Shown here: one piece after another, positions 18,269 through 26,283 of the stretch
Position numbering within the stretch: the stretch's first letter is position 1
Layout of the letters: each line of letters begins with the position of its first letter
The notes under the pieces: model-generated
Told to the model about the DNA's origin: nothing
Database searches by the model: none
The model's input: only the letters and a program-made list of their open reading frames with translations
Assembly (NCBI RefSeq): GCF_024055895.1
Contig: NZ_JAMXLE010000001.1
Coordinates: 806,001 to 870,000 of the forward strand
Reading direction: 5' to 3'
Length of the DNA: 64,000 nt
From: Rhizobium sp. L1K21
GTDB taxonomy: Bacteria > Pseudomonadota > Alphaproteobacteria > Rhizobiales > Rhizobiaceae
Made by a program: the position numbers and the translations under genes

Positions 18269-19962
18269 CAGAAACACGAATTCCAGCCGGCTCGGCTATT
18301 TTTCCACGACTGAAAGCGCTCGGTGTCGACTACGTCTTTTGCAATTCCGGAACCGATTTTCCACCCATTATCGAGGGTCTGGCAACCGCAAAAGCGCGCG
18401 GTGAGGCGTTGCCTGAGGCTGTGGTTATTCCCCATGAGAGTGCGGCACTCGGTATGGCGCATGGTTATACGCTGATGACCGGGCGCGCGCAGGCGGTGAT
18501 GATGCACACCAATGTGGGTCTGGCCAATGGCGCTATGGGCGCGATCAATGCCGCTGCCGAGCAGATACCGGTTATTCTCATGTCCGGCCGCACACCGACG
18601 CTCGAAGCCGGGCGGTTGGGCGCGCGCACGGTGCCGATCGGCTGGGGCCAGGAGATGCGGGACCAGCACGCCCTGGTGCGCGAGGCAACAAAATGGGATT
18701 ACGAGCTGCGGTTCCCCGAGCAGATCACCGAGCTTCTCGACCGCGCGCATGCGATTGCCAGCTCTACGCCGAAGGGGCCTGTCTATCTGTCCCTGCCGCG
18801 TGAGGTTCTTTGCGAGGAAATCGTCTTTGACGATCTCACCGCTGAGCCATCAATTGCACCGGCAACGGGGGCTGCGGATCAGGCAAGCATTGAAAAGCTG
18901 GCGGCCATGCTGGCAACGGCCAAGTCCCCTCTGATCATCGCTCAGCGCGGCGTTGGTGATGCGGACGGTTTTGCTGCTTTTGCCCGGTGGGCGGAAGAAT
19001 GGGGCATTGCGGTGTCATCCTGGTGGGTCAATCAATTGGCGATAGCAACAGATCATCCGTGTCATGTCGGCCCCAATCCCGGCCCATGGATGGCCGAGGC
19101 AGATGTGGTGTTGGCAATAGACTGCCTTGCGCCCTGGATGCCGGAAGCACACGCGTTGAAACAAGATGCAAAGGTTGTGCATCTGGGGCCTGACCCGCTT
19201 TATGCCCGTTTTCCGGTGCGCAATTTTCCGTCTCATCTTTCTCTCGCAGGTGATACGGGCGCGACCCTGACGGCGCTGTTCAAGGCGATGCAATTGCATG
19301 CCCGCGATGAGGGGATGATTGCAGAACGCCGCAAACGGATAGCGCAGGCCAATCAAAGCTGGCGGGATGACGTGTCGCGCGTCAGCACCCCTGTCACCGG
19401 CCAGACACTGACCAAACCGCAATTGAGCCGGGCGCTTTCTGACGCACTCAAAGGCAGGAAATCGACCGTCTTTTGCGAATTGGGGGCAGTGCTGGGGCCG
19501 ATGGAGCGCAGCGAAGCGCATAGCTGGTTCGACACGCCGCATTCCGGCGGGCTCGGGTGGTCGTTTCCGGCTGCCATGGGCGCGCAGCTTGCCGATCCTG
19601 ATCGGCTTTGCGTCGCGGTGATGGGCGACGGCTCCTATATGTTTGCAAACCCCACGGTCTGCCATCAAATCGCCGAGGCAATGCAGCTTCCCATCCTCAT
19701 CGTGATTGCCAACAATAGCGAGTGGGACGCGGTGCGTCGCTCGGTGACGTCGATCTATCCCGAGGGCCATGCGGCCAAATCCAACCAGATGCCGCTGGTG
19801 GAGCTCAAGCCGTCACCGGATTTCTGCAAGACGGCGGAAGCCAGCCGCGCCTTTGCGCGCCGGGTGGAAAAGCCTGAAGAGCTTTCGGATGCGATTGAGG
19901 CAGCGCTCAAGGCTATCGAGACTGAAGGCCGTTGTGCGGTGCTGGATGTGAAAATCCGCTGA
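18265..19962 (+). CDS. Thiamine-pyrophosphate-dependent enzyme, acetolactate synthase / benzoylformate decarboxylase-like
   Basis: This 565-residue protein has the three-domain POX/ALS layout: an N-terminal pyrimidine-binding domain with the activating glutamate in IPHESAALGMAHGY, a central domain, and a C-terminal TPP domain with GDGSYMFANPTVCHQIAEAM...IANNSEW (the GDG-x-NN cofactor motif). Family members decarboxylate or ligate 2-oxo acids. Because it is translationally coupled to a TAXI-TRAP permease (ATGA overlap) rather than to an ilvN-type small subunit, it is more likely catabolic than biosynthetic. The substrate is not determinable from sequence; benzoylformate-like or aliphatic 2-oxo acids are options. 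Confidence 0.85.
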   Translation: MTETRIPAGSAIFPRLKALGVDYVFCNSGTDFPPIIEGLATAKARGEALPEAVVIPHESAALGMAHGYTLMTGRAQAVMMHTNVGLANGAMGAINAAAEQIPVILMSGRTPTLEAGRLGARTVPIGWGQEMRDQHALVREATKWDYELRFPEQITELLDRAHAIASSTPKGPVYLSLPREVLCEEIVFDDLTAEPSIAPATGAADQASIEKLAAMLATAKSPLIIAQRGVGDADGFAAFARWAEEWGIAVSSWWVNQLAIATDHPCHVGPNPGPWMAEADVVLAIDCLAPWMPEAHALKQDAKVVHLGPDPLYARFPVRNFPSHLSLAGDTGATLTALFKAMQLHARDEGMIAERRKRIAQANQSWRDDVSRVSTPVTGQTLTKPQLSRALSDALKGRKSTVFCELGAVLGPMERSEAHSWFDTPHSGGLGWSFPAAMGAQLADPDRLCVAVMGDGSYMFANPTVCHQIAEAMQLPILIVIANNSEWDAVRRSVTSIYPEGHAAKSNQMPLVELKPSPDFCKTAEASRAFARRVEKPEELSDAIEAALKAIETEGRCAVLDVKIR

Positions 19963-20029
19963 TTGCGTTCGCATGCAGGCTTTGTAAGGGTCCGAAGCGC
20001 TGCTGTTTCATCTCGGAATACCAACGCAG

Positions 20030-20060
20030 AAGGGGCGGCCCGTCTGGACCGCCCCTTTGG
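20030..20060. terminator. Hairpin between convergent TPP-enzyme and amidohydrolase genes
   Basis: AAGGGGCGG and CCGCCCCTT make a 9-bp stem with a 10-base loop, placed between two converging genes. The T-run is poor on both sides, but the position fits a shared bidirectional terminator. Confidence 0.6.
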
Positions 20061-20081
20061 TTATTCTATGCGTGGATTGTT

Positions 20082-21149
20082 TCAGATTTTGAAGACCTTG
20101 CGGGCTGTATCTTCGAAGAATGCCTTCTTCGTCTTGTCGTCCACATCCATATGATCGAAGACGCCGACTTCGCCCTGGACGAACTGCCAGGGGTAGTCCA
20201 TCGCATACATCATGCGGTCGGGGCCGATGACGTCCATCACGTATTTGACCGGCGGGGTCCAGCCAACGCCCGAGGATGTGTAATAAAAATTGTCGATGAG
20301 GTAGTCCCAGGCTCGGCGCTTGAGCGGCTGCACGTTCGGATAGCGGCCGGTCTTCGAAATATGGCCGTGCATATAGTCGATGCGGTAGAGCCAGTAGGGC
20401 AGGGCCTCGCCGCAATGGCCCAGCACGATGTTGAGCTTGGGGAAGCGGTCGAAGAGGCCGGAAACCACAAGCCGCAGCGCGTGCAGGCCGGTTTCGCAGG
20501 CAAAGCCGTAGACGGCTGCATCCAGCCCGCGAGGCAGGAAAGGATCGATCATATCGGCCGGGGGCGTGTTGGGGTGCAGATAGATCGGCACGTTGAGCGC
20601 TTCGGCGGCTTCAAACAGACCCCAGTATTTCTCGTCATCCAGATAGACGCCCAGCGTGTGCGAATTCAGGATGCCGCCGCGAAGCCCGAGTTTGGTGACA
20701 CCACGCTCCAGCTCCTTTTCCGCTGCACCGATATCGAGTGGCGAGAAGGCGGCGAGCCCCACGAAGCGGTCGGGATGGTTGGCTATGCCTTCGGCGAGCA
20801 TGTCGTTCGCCATTACGGCAAGTGATGTGGCCTGAGCGGGCTCAAAGACCTGTACGCCGGGAGACGAAAGCGCCAGAACCGCCATATCGATGCCGCTCTC
20901 GTCCATGTCTTTCAAGCGTTCGCCGTCGAGCGAGGTGATGCGCCGGTTATGGGCGCGCGCCTTTTCGGTGGTGGATTTGCCGAAGAAGCCCCAGAGGCTG
21001 CGAAAGCCCGGATCGCTGATAGAACCGTCATCGAGCCCCTTGATGTACATGTCCATGATTTCCTGCGGGAGCCATGCCTCTTCGGTGGCAATCCGCTTGT
21101 AAGGCGGGTTCGGGTTGCGCTCCGGCATGGGCGGATAACGTTCACTCAT
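20082..21149 (-). CDS. Amidohydrolase-2 family protein, aromatic-acid decarboxylase-like (LigW / gamma-resorcylate decarboxylase group)
   Basis: This 355-residue cytosolic metalloenzyme starts at ATG 21149 behind AAGGAGGAG. The metal ligands expected for 5-carboxyvanillate and gamma-resorcylate decarboxylases are present: TEEAW near the N-terminus, the histidine in YLHPNTPP, the histidine in IVLGHCGEALPYWLYRID, and the aspartate in MMYAMDYPWQ. These enzymes remove CO2 from hydroxylated aromatic acids without an external cofactor. It is followed in the same direction after the aldehyde dehydrogenase, 120 bases away. The combination suggests lignin-type aromatic breakdown, but the exact substrate is inferred. 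Confidence 0.8.
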   Translation of the reverse strand: MSERYPPMPERNPNPPYKRIATEEAWLPQEIMDMYIKGLDDGSISDPGFRSLWGFFGKSTTEKARAHNRRITSLDGERLKDMDESGIDMAVLALSSPGVQVFEPAQATSLAVMANDMLAEGIANHPDRFVGLAAFSPLDIGAAEKELERGVTKLGLRGGILNSHTLGVYLDDEKYWGLFEAAEALNVPIYLHPNTPPADMIDPFLPRGLDAAVYGFACETGLHALRLVVSGLFDRFPKLNIVLGHCGEALPYWLYRIDYMHGHISKTGRYPNVQPLKRRAWDYLIDNFYYTSSGVGWTPPVKYVMDVIGPDRMMYAMDYPWQFVQGEVGVFDHMDVDDKTKKAFFEDTARKVFKI

Positions 21150-21269
21150 AGATTTCTCCTCCTTGATTACGAATGAAGTGTGTTTTTGAGATTGTGCCTT
21201 TGCCAAAATGCGCCTGATTGCGGGTTTGCTGCCCGCGTTCTCCCGGCGTCAATACGGCGACAACGCGCC

Positions 21270-22721
21270 TCAAAGTTGATGGATGCTTTTTGTGACGAGG
21301 CAGGCGGCAACACCTTCTGGACCGTCCTCAGAGCCGTGACCTGACTGTTTCACACCCTGGAAGGGGCTGTCGGGGGCTGCCAGCACGACTGCGTTGATGC
21401 CAACCATGCCGCTCTCCAGCGCGGCGCCGATCCGGTTGGCGGTGCGGGCGTTTTCGGTGAAGGCATAAGCGGCGAGGCCGAAGGGCAGGCGGTTTGCCTC
21501 TTCCACGACCTGATCGAACTCGCGAAAGCTCTGCGTTGCCGCCACCGGCCCGAAAGGCTCCTCGTTCATGATACGCATGTCGTTGCTGACATTGGTCAGC
21601 ACGGTTGGCTGAAAGAAGAAGCCTTCGTTTCCGATCCGCTCGCCGCCGGTCAAAATGCGCCCGCCGCGGCTCATGGCGTTCTGCAGGAAACCTTCGATGG
21701 CCTCGGGTCGGCGGCTGTTGGCCATTGGTCCCATCTGCACGTCCGGATCCAGACCGTTGCCCACCTTGAGGGCCGCCATGCGTTCGCTGAGTGCTGAAAC
21801 GAAGCGGTCGTGAATGTTTTCGTGAATGTAATAGCGGGTGGGGGCCACGCACACCTGGCCGGCATTGCGGGCTTTCGCCGTGGTCAGAAGCTGGATCGTC
21901 TTGTCGAAATCGCAGTCATCAAACACGATCACCGGTGCATGGCCGCCCAGCTCCATTGTGGTGCGCAGCGCATTGTCGGCGGCCAGTTTCATCAGATGTT
22001 TGCCAACCACCGTGGAACCGGTGAAGCTGACCTTGCGGATGATCGGCGAGGCCAGAAGATGCGTCGAGACCTCGTTTGGAACGCCGAACACCAGTTGGCA
22101 GACGCCAGCAGGAAGGCCGCTTTCAACGAGCGCTTCGACAATGGCTATGGCAGAGGCCGGTGCTTCTTCTGCAGGTTTCAGAATAACCGAGCAGCCTGCA
22201 GCAATGGGCGCACCGAGCTTGCGGCCCGGGTTTGCAATAGGGAAGTTCCAGGGCGCAAATGCTGCAACAGGGCCGACCGGCTCTTTCATGACGATTGAAC
22301 GTGCACCATCTGGCCGCACGAGAACCCGGCCATAAATGCGCTTGGCCTCGCCCGCGTAAAACTCGAAAAGCCCGGCCGTTGCCAACACCTCTATGCGGGT
22401 TTCTGCAACGGTCTTGCCTTCTTCCAGGGTGGCGTTGCGGGCAATCACATCAATGCGCTCGCGCAAGAGGCGGGCGGCACCGTTCAACACGGCGGCGCGC
22501 TCTTCGGGTGACGAATTGCGCCAGATCTTGAAGCCTCTTTGGGCTGCATCCAACGCGCGGTCGAGGTCTGCAGCGTCGACCAGGGGGAGGGCTGCCAGAA
22601 CAGAACCGGTTGCCGGATTGACGACGTCAAAGGTGCGGCGGTCGCCGGCCTCCACCCACTCGCCATCAATATGCATTCTGAGTGCCGGATAGGTCTCGGC
22701 AGAGTGGATGGACGTGTTCAT
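21270..22721 (-). CDS. NAD(P)-dependent aldehyde dehydrogenase
   Basis: This 483-residue enzyme of the ALDH superfamily oxidises an aldehyde to the acid. The catalytic cysteine is in NAGQVCVAPTR, the general-base glutamate in MELGGHAP, the cofactor loop in FTGSTVVGKHL, and APWNFPIANPGRKLGAPIAAG is the usual binding stretch. It most resembles the succinate-semialdehyde / benzaldehyde dehydrogenase group. ATG 22721 follows GGGAGGAAAA. It precedes the aromatic decarboxylase-like gene on the same strand. Given the hydroxycinnamate block close by, vanillin or 4-hydroxybenzaldehyde are attractive substrates, but a semialdehyde cannot be excluded. Confidence 0.88.
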   Translation of the reverse strand: MNTSIHSAETYPALRMHIDGEWVEAGDRRTFDVVNPATGSVLAALPLVDAADLDRALDAAQRGFKIWRNSSPEERAAVLNGAARLLRERIDVIARNATLEEGKTVAETRIEVLATAGLFEFYAGEAKRIYGRVLVRPDGARSIVMKEPVGPVAAFAPWNFPIANPGRKLGAPIAAGCSVILKPAEEAPASAIAIVEALVESGLPAGVCQLVFGVPNEVSTHLLASPIIRKVSFTGSTVVGKHLMKLAADNALRTTMELGGHAPVIVFDDCDFDKTIQLLTTAKARNAGQVCVAPTRYYIHENIHDRFVSALSERMAALKVGNGLDPDVQMGPMANSRRPEAIEGFLQNAMSRGGRILTGGERIGNEGFFFQPTVLTNVSNDMRIMNEEPFGPVAATQSFREFDQVVEEANRLPFGLAAYAFTENARTANRIGAALESGMVGINAVVLAAPDSPFQGVKQSGHGSEDGPEGVAACLVTKSIHQL

Positions 22722-23114
22722 AGTTTTCCTCCCGACACGTGTGCCGACTTCCCCCATGAACGCGGTACATTGCCTCGCATGAGAGGCCGCCATCGAACAG
22801 GCATCGGCTTTTTCTATACGTCATGGCCCGGCTCCAATTGCCCGCACTCCTCGCCTGTGGGGCAGGCCACGGCCATGACGCTCCATCATACTGGCGGCAA
22901 ACAACTCAACAAAAAAGCGAAATCATCGGCACGATTGATGAAGTCGCTTTATGAATGAGATGCGCGGATTTCGAGTGGAGGTGCCCGCGAGGCCATCTGC
23001 ACTGCGGTGTTCTCCAGTTTCCCCAAACGTTGCGTGAATTCGCGCGATCGACACGCGAAAGTTCACTGTACGCAAATCGAGTCGAGAATGGGCCGTAAAG
23101 GGAAATCTGATAAA
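22722..23114. other. Intergenic region between aldehyde dehydrogenase and tRNA-Arg
   Basis: These 393 bases hold no convincing gene. A perfect 10-bp inverted repeat (CGTCATGGCC at 22818-22827 and GGCCATGACG at 22871-22880) lies about 100 bases before the aldehyde dehydrogenase and could be regulatory. The right part is plain GC-rich sequence downstream of the tRNA, without a clear tRNA terminator. Confidence 0.4.
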
Positions 23115-23191
23115 TGGCGCGCCCGACAGGATTCGAACCTGTGACCTTTGGAATCGGAATCCAACACTCTATCCAGCTGAGCTACGGGCGC
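23115..23191 (-). tRNA. tRNA-Arg (anticodon CCG)
   Basis: The minus strand folds into a full cloverleaf: a 7-bp acceptor stem (GCGCCCG with CGGGCGC), D arm AGCTCAGCTGGATAGAG, anticodon stem TTGGA/TCCAA around loop TTCCGAT giving anticodon CCG, and the T loop GGTTCGAATCC. The 3' CCA is encoded. It reads CGG arginine codons. No integrase or duplicated 3' end was noticed next to it. Confidence 0.96.
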
Positions 23192-23247
23192 ACTGGAACG
23201 GGACTTGCGAGATTCGCTCTAGCACCGTTCGAGAGCGGTCTTAGCGC

Positions 23248-23284
23248 AGAGACGCGTTTGCTTCAATCTTAAAAACGCGTCTCT
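23248..23284. terminator. Strong hairpin downstream of the enoyl-CoA hydratase gene
   Basis: AGAGACGCGTTT and AAACGCGTCTCT form a perfect 12-bp stem with a 13-base loop, 30 bases past the hydratase stop. A weak T-rich tract (TTGTTGTTT) follows on the plus strand only, whereas the gene is on the minus strand, so it may stabilise or end the minus transcript without a classical U-run. Confidence 0.55.
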
Positions 23285-23313
23285 TTGTTGTTTCGGGCTG
23301 AAAGCCTCTCTGT

Positions 23314-24087
23314 TTAAGAGAAGTTGGGCTGGCGCTTTTCCAGGAAAGCGTTCAGCCCTTCGCGGGCGTCGGGGCCGGTCTGGGTCAGGGCGGCCGTCAG
23401 GCTTTCGGTGTAGAGGCCGTCTGCGCGGCTCATGTCGTTGATGCGCGAAATGCCCTGGATCACCATATTGTTGATGAGCGTGGAGTTGGAGGCGATGTTT
23501 TCGGCCAGTTCTCTCGCCTTGGCGAGCGCTTCGCCTTCGCCGACGCAATAGTGGGCGAGGCCAATTCTCTGGCCCTCTTCGCCGCTATAGATACGGCCGG
23601 TGAGCATCATTTCGGTCATGCGGTCGGGGCCGATGATGCGGGAGATGCGCGCTGTTGCGCCACCGCCGACATAGATGCCGCGCTTGCCCTCGGGGAGCTG
23701 GAACTTCACGGAGGGTTCGGCAATGCGCACATGGGTTGCCGCGGCGATTTCAAGGCCGCCGCCCATAACCGCACCCTGCATGGCAGCCACAATCGGCAGG
23801 CCGCCGAACTGCATCATTTCCATCACCGCGTGCCAGCTGCGCGAATGTTTAAACACATCGACGGATTCACGGTGGACGGCTTCGGAGAGGTCGAGGCCGG
23901 CAGAAAAATGACCGCCTTCGCCATGCATGATCACACAGCGAACACCTTCGGGCGGATTGGAGAAGAAGGACCGCAGTTCATCCAGGGTTCTGTCGTTGAT
24001 GGCGTTGCGTTTTTCCGGACGGCAGAATGTGAGAATTGCAAGCTTGCCTTCCACACTCACACGAATATTCTGTTTGTCGTCCTGCAT
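23314..24087 (-). CDS. Enoyl-CoA hydratase/isomerase family protein (crotonase), probable hydroxycinnamoyl-CoA hydratase
   Basis: This 257-residue crotonase starts at ATG 24087 behind GGGAGGAAA. Family markers: CRPEKRNAINDRTLDEL, the oxyanion-hole loops GEGGHFSAGLDL and AAMQGAVMGGGLEIA, and a glutamate in KFQLPEGKRGIYVGGGA placed like the catalytic acid of hydratases and hydratase-lyases. It is divergent from a MarR regulator with a perfect palindromic operator between them, and the same palindrome precedes a feruloyl-CoA synthetase-like gene and a TRAP operon. Hydration of feruloyl- or coumaroyl-CoA, with or without retro-aldol cleavage to the aldehyde, is therefore likely; which of the two cannot be told from sequence alone. 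Confidence 0.85.
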   Translation of the reverse strand: MQDDKQNIRVSVEGKLAILTFCRPEKRNAINDRTLDELRSFFSNPPEGVRCVIMHGEGGHFSAGLDLSEAVHRESVDVFKHSRSWHAVMEMMQFGGLPIVAAMQGAVMGGGLEIAAATHVRIAEPSVKFQLPEGKRGIYVGGGATARISRIIGPDRMTEMMLTGRIYSGEEGQRIGLAHYCVGEGEALAKARELAENIASNSTLINNMVIQGISRINDMSRADGLYTESLTAALTQTGPDAREGLNAFLEKRQPNFS

Positions 24088-24143
24088 CAGCGCTTTCCTC
24101 CCGTTGAGTTGAGGCACAACTCGAATTGATATAAGGTGATTTT

Positions 24144-24158
24144 GTTATATAGTATAAC
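24144..24158. promoter_or_regulatory. MarR-type operator, copy 1 (perfect palindrome)
   Basis: GTTATATAGTATAAC is a perfect GTTATA-N3-TATAAC inverted repeat in the 140-base gap between the divergent hydratase and MarR genes. Two near-copies precede the CoA ligase (28963) and dctP (33223), which marks it as the regulon operator. Confidence 0.75.
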
Positions 24159-24227
24159 TTTATCGACGTTCGGGCAAGCGCTTCATCTTTGCTTTTGAGG
24201 TTTGTGCCGGCGTCGCGGGGGGTATGG

Positions 24228-24671
24228 ATGTCGGGGGACAGGACGATCATCAATTATTCGGTACTGGACGAGGCGATCGGTTATCACCTGCGGCGGGCTC
24301 AGCTTGCGGTGTTTCAGGATTTTACGGAAACATTTTCAGAACTTGGCCTGAGGCCGGCGGATTTCTCCGTCCTGTTGATCATCGCGCATAATCCGGGTCT
24401 CAAGCAAAGCGAGGTGGCCGAGGCGCTGGGCATTCAGCGCGCCAATTTCGTGGCGATTATCGATGGGCTTCAGGCGCGCGGGCTGGCTGAAAGGCGCAAG
24501 TCGGAAGAGGACAGGCGCGTGCAGGCGCTTCACCTGACCGCGCAAGGCGAAGCCTTTGCCAAAACTATGATGACGCGCTGGGCCGAGCATGAAAAACGCT
24601 TTGTCGACAAATTGGGCGGCGAGGATGCGCGCGACCAGCTTGTCCAGTTGCTGGCAAGGTTGATGGGGTAA
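24228..24671 (+). CDS. MarR-family regulator, likely hydroxycinnamoyl-CoA responsive
   Basis: This 147-residue winged-helix protein starts at ATG 24228 after a GGGGGG tract. The MarR core is clear: LGLRPADFSVLLIIAHNPGLKQSEVAEALGIQRANFVAIIDGLQARGLAERRKSEEDRRVQALHLTAQG (residues about 40-110), including the wing DRR. It is divergent from the enoyl-CoA hydratase gene with a perfect GTTATA-N3-TATAAC site between. MarR proteins such as CouR and FerC repress hydroxycinnamate genes and release DNA on binding the CoA thioester; the same logic is inferred here, including autoregulation. Confidence 0.88.
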   Translation: MSGDRTIINYSVLDEAIGYHLRRAQLAVFQDFTETFSELGLRPADFSVLLIIAHNPGLKQSEVAEALGIQRANFVAIIDGLQARGLAERRKSEEDRRVQALHLTAQGEAFAKTMMTRWAEHEKRFVDKLGGEDARDQLVQLLARLMG

Positions 24672-24734
24672 GAGTAAAGGCGGGCGGGGCCTTCAATGGC
24701 CTGAAGATATACATATCTGCGAGCGGTTTTATCG

Positions 24735-25502
24735 ATGCGAAGACGTCTGGCGCGCTTTTTCACCTTCGTATTCATTACAACAATGGTTCCGGTTAGTGCC
24801 GAGGCGGCGGATTACAAGCTTCTGCTTCTGGAAGGCAGGGCAGTGAAGTGGGGCGAGGCTGATTACAGCCGTCCTGCAGTCGTTCGCTACGCCTTTGCCA
24901 AGGACCACTATGCTGATCCCGGCGCGCGCAATTGCGCCAGCATTTCGGGCATAGAGCCCCTTGCCGAGCGCGCGAGGGTTTCGACCGAGGTGGTGGAAGA
25001 GGAGGCCGCAGCGGCCTTTGCTGCCTGGGAAGCTGTGGCCAATCTCCGGTTTATAAAATCGGACGACGTAGAGCATGCCGATATCGTGATCGGCGCGCAG
25101 ACGAAACCGCGCGGTTTTGCCTATACCAATGTCAGGCCGGTCGCTCCCGGCCTGATTGGGCAATCGGCAGCAAAGCGCGGTGAGCGTGCATTCAGTATAC
25201 CCGATTCTCAGTTGCAAAAACCCGAGGGGCATGTTCGTGCGCCGGTTTCTCCCATCGCCAAGGCATTGATCTGCTTCAATCCGGAAAAGCATTGGAAGGT
25301 CGGGCTGGATGGCGATCTCAATGTTTATGACTTGCGATACACATTCATGCACGAAATCGGCCACGCCATCGGGCTTGATCACGTTGGGCAGCGGGGCTTT
25401 CTGATGAACTTCCGATATACCGAAGACTTCACGAAGCCTCAGCCAGGTGATGTTGCCGGCGCAATCGTACTTTATGGTCCTGCTGTTCCGGCCGACAAAT
25501 AA
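24735..25502 (+). CDS. Secreted matrixin-like zinc metalloprotease
   Basis: This 255-residue protein has an N-terminal signal peptide (RRRLARFFTFVFITTMVPVSAEA) and a metzincin zinc site near residue 214, HEIGHAIGLDH (HExxHxxGxxH), followed by a Met-turn-like FLMNFRY. The preceding region (VVEEEAAAAFAAWEAVANLRFIKSDD, ADIVIGAQ) resembles the matrixin (M10A) domain. It should act outside the cytoplasm on proteins or peptides. No propeptide cysteine switch is evident. It starts 63 bases after marR on the same strand, but nothing else ties it to aromatic catabolism. Confidence 0.82.
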   Translation: MRRRLARFFTFVFITTMVPVSAEAADYKLLLLEGRAVKWGEADYSRPAVVRYAFAKDHYADPGARNCASISGIEPLAERARVSTEVVEEEAAAAFAAWEAVANLRFIKSDDVEHADIVIGAQTKPRGFAYTNVRPVAPGLIGQSAAKRGERAFSIPDSQLQKPEGHVRAPVSPIAKALICFNPEKHWKVGLDGDLNVYDLRYTFMHEIGHAIGLDHVGQRGFLMNFRYTEDFTKPQPGDVAGAIVLYGPAVPADK

Positions 25503-25650
25503 AAGAGCCGCATTGCCCAAATATTTCCGTCTAAAGTCCTCAATTTTGGCGCGAAAACGCCGGTTTTTCGTTCTCTGATAGATTGGGCATTCAGCACTTA
25601 TTGAAATTCTACATACGAGGCGCTGAGTGAAACATCGAGAGGAGAACGTC

Positions 25651-26220
25651 ATGCTTACGGGAAAACTACTCGCGACCAATGCGTTGCTGTTGACGATGGT
25701 AACACCTGTTTTTGCACAGGAAGCTCCACAGGTCGATCCGATCGCGCCAACGGGCGGCACAATGGAGATGAATGATGGAGCAGCACCTGCGACAAGCCCA
25801 GGCGATACGGCTGGCGCACAGACCGATGGTGGATTTATTGCCGCGCAGGCTGAAGGTCAGTGGCTTGCCAGCGATTACATCGGCCAGAATGTCATGTCTT
25901 CAGGCGGCGAGACTGTTGCCGAAATCAATGATGTGATCGTCGATCAGGACGGCACGGTCTCCGGTTTCACGCTTTCTGTTGGTGGTTTCCTGGGCATGGG
26001 CGACCGCACGGTTGCTGTCCCGGCTGATGCCATTCAGACCTCGACCGATGAAAACGGGGCGAAGACCATGATGCTCAATACATCTGTCGAGCAGGTGGAA
26101 GCCGCGCCAGAGTTTGTGACGCTCAAGGCCGCCAAGCTGGAAGAAGAGCGCGCAAAGGCCGTTCAGGAGAGCGAACAGATGAATTCTGTGCCGGCTGCGC
26201 CTTTGGAGCCGGCAAATTAG
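25651..26220 (+). CDS. Secreted PRC-barrel domain protein
   Basis: This 189-residue protein starts at ATG 25651 behind GAGAGGAGAA. A signal peptide (LTGKLLATNALLLTMVTPVFA) is followed by a low-complexity Pro/Ala/Thr/Gly stretch to about residue 65. A PRC-barrel follows: WLASDYIGQNVMSSGGETVAEINDVIVDQDGTVSGFTLSVGGFLGMGDRTVAVPADAI, then a charged helix. Periplasmic PRC-barrel proteins of this kind are common in Rhizobiales and usually lack an assigned function. A strong terminator lies 31 bases after the stop. Confidence 0.82.
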   Translation: MLTGKLLATNALLLTMVTPVFAQEAPQVDPIAPTGGTMEMNDGAAPATSPGDTAGAQTDGGFIAAQAEGQWLASDYIGQNVMSSGGETVAEINDVIVDQDGTVSGFTLSVGGFLGMGDRTVAVPADAIQTSTDENGAKTMMLNTSVEQVEAAPEFVTLKAAKLEEERAKAVQESEQMNSVPAAPLEPAN

Positions 26221-26250
26221 AGGCCGTTCGAATAACCTCAAGGGAGACTT

Positions 26251-26283
26251 GCCGCGCGGCTATTTCAACCGCGCGGCTTTTTG
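26251..26283 (+). terminator. Rho-independent terminator after the PRC-barrel gene
   Basis: GCCGCGCGG and CCGCGCGGC form a 9-bp stem with a 9-base loop and then TTTTTGTT. It reads on the plus strand and abuts the stop codon of the convergent SDR gene. Confidence 0.88.

Noticed and set aside
23115-23191. tRNA-Arg as an integration site for a genomic island
   Set aside because: No integrase gene, no direct repeat of the tRNA 3' end and no composition break were seen on either side, so the neighbouring catabolic genes are not called an island on this evidence.
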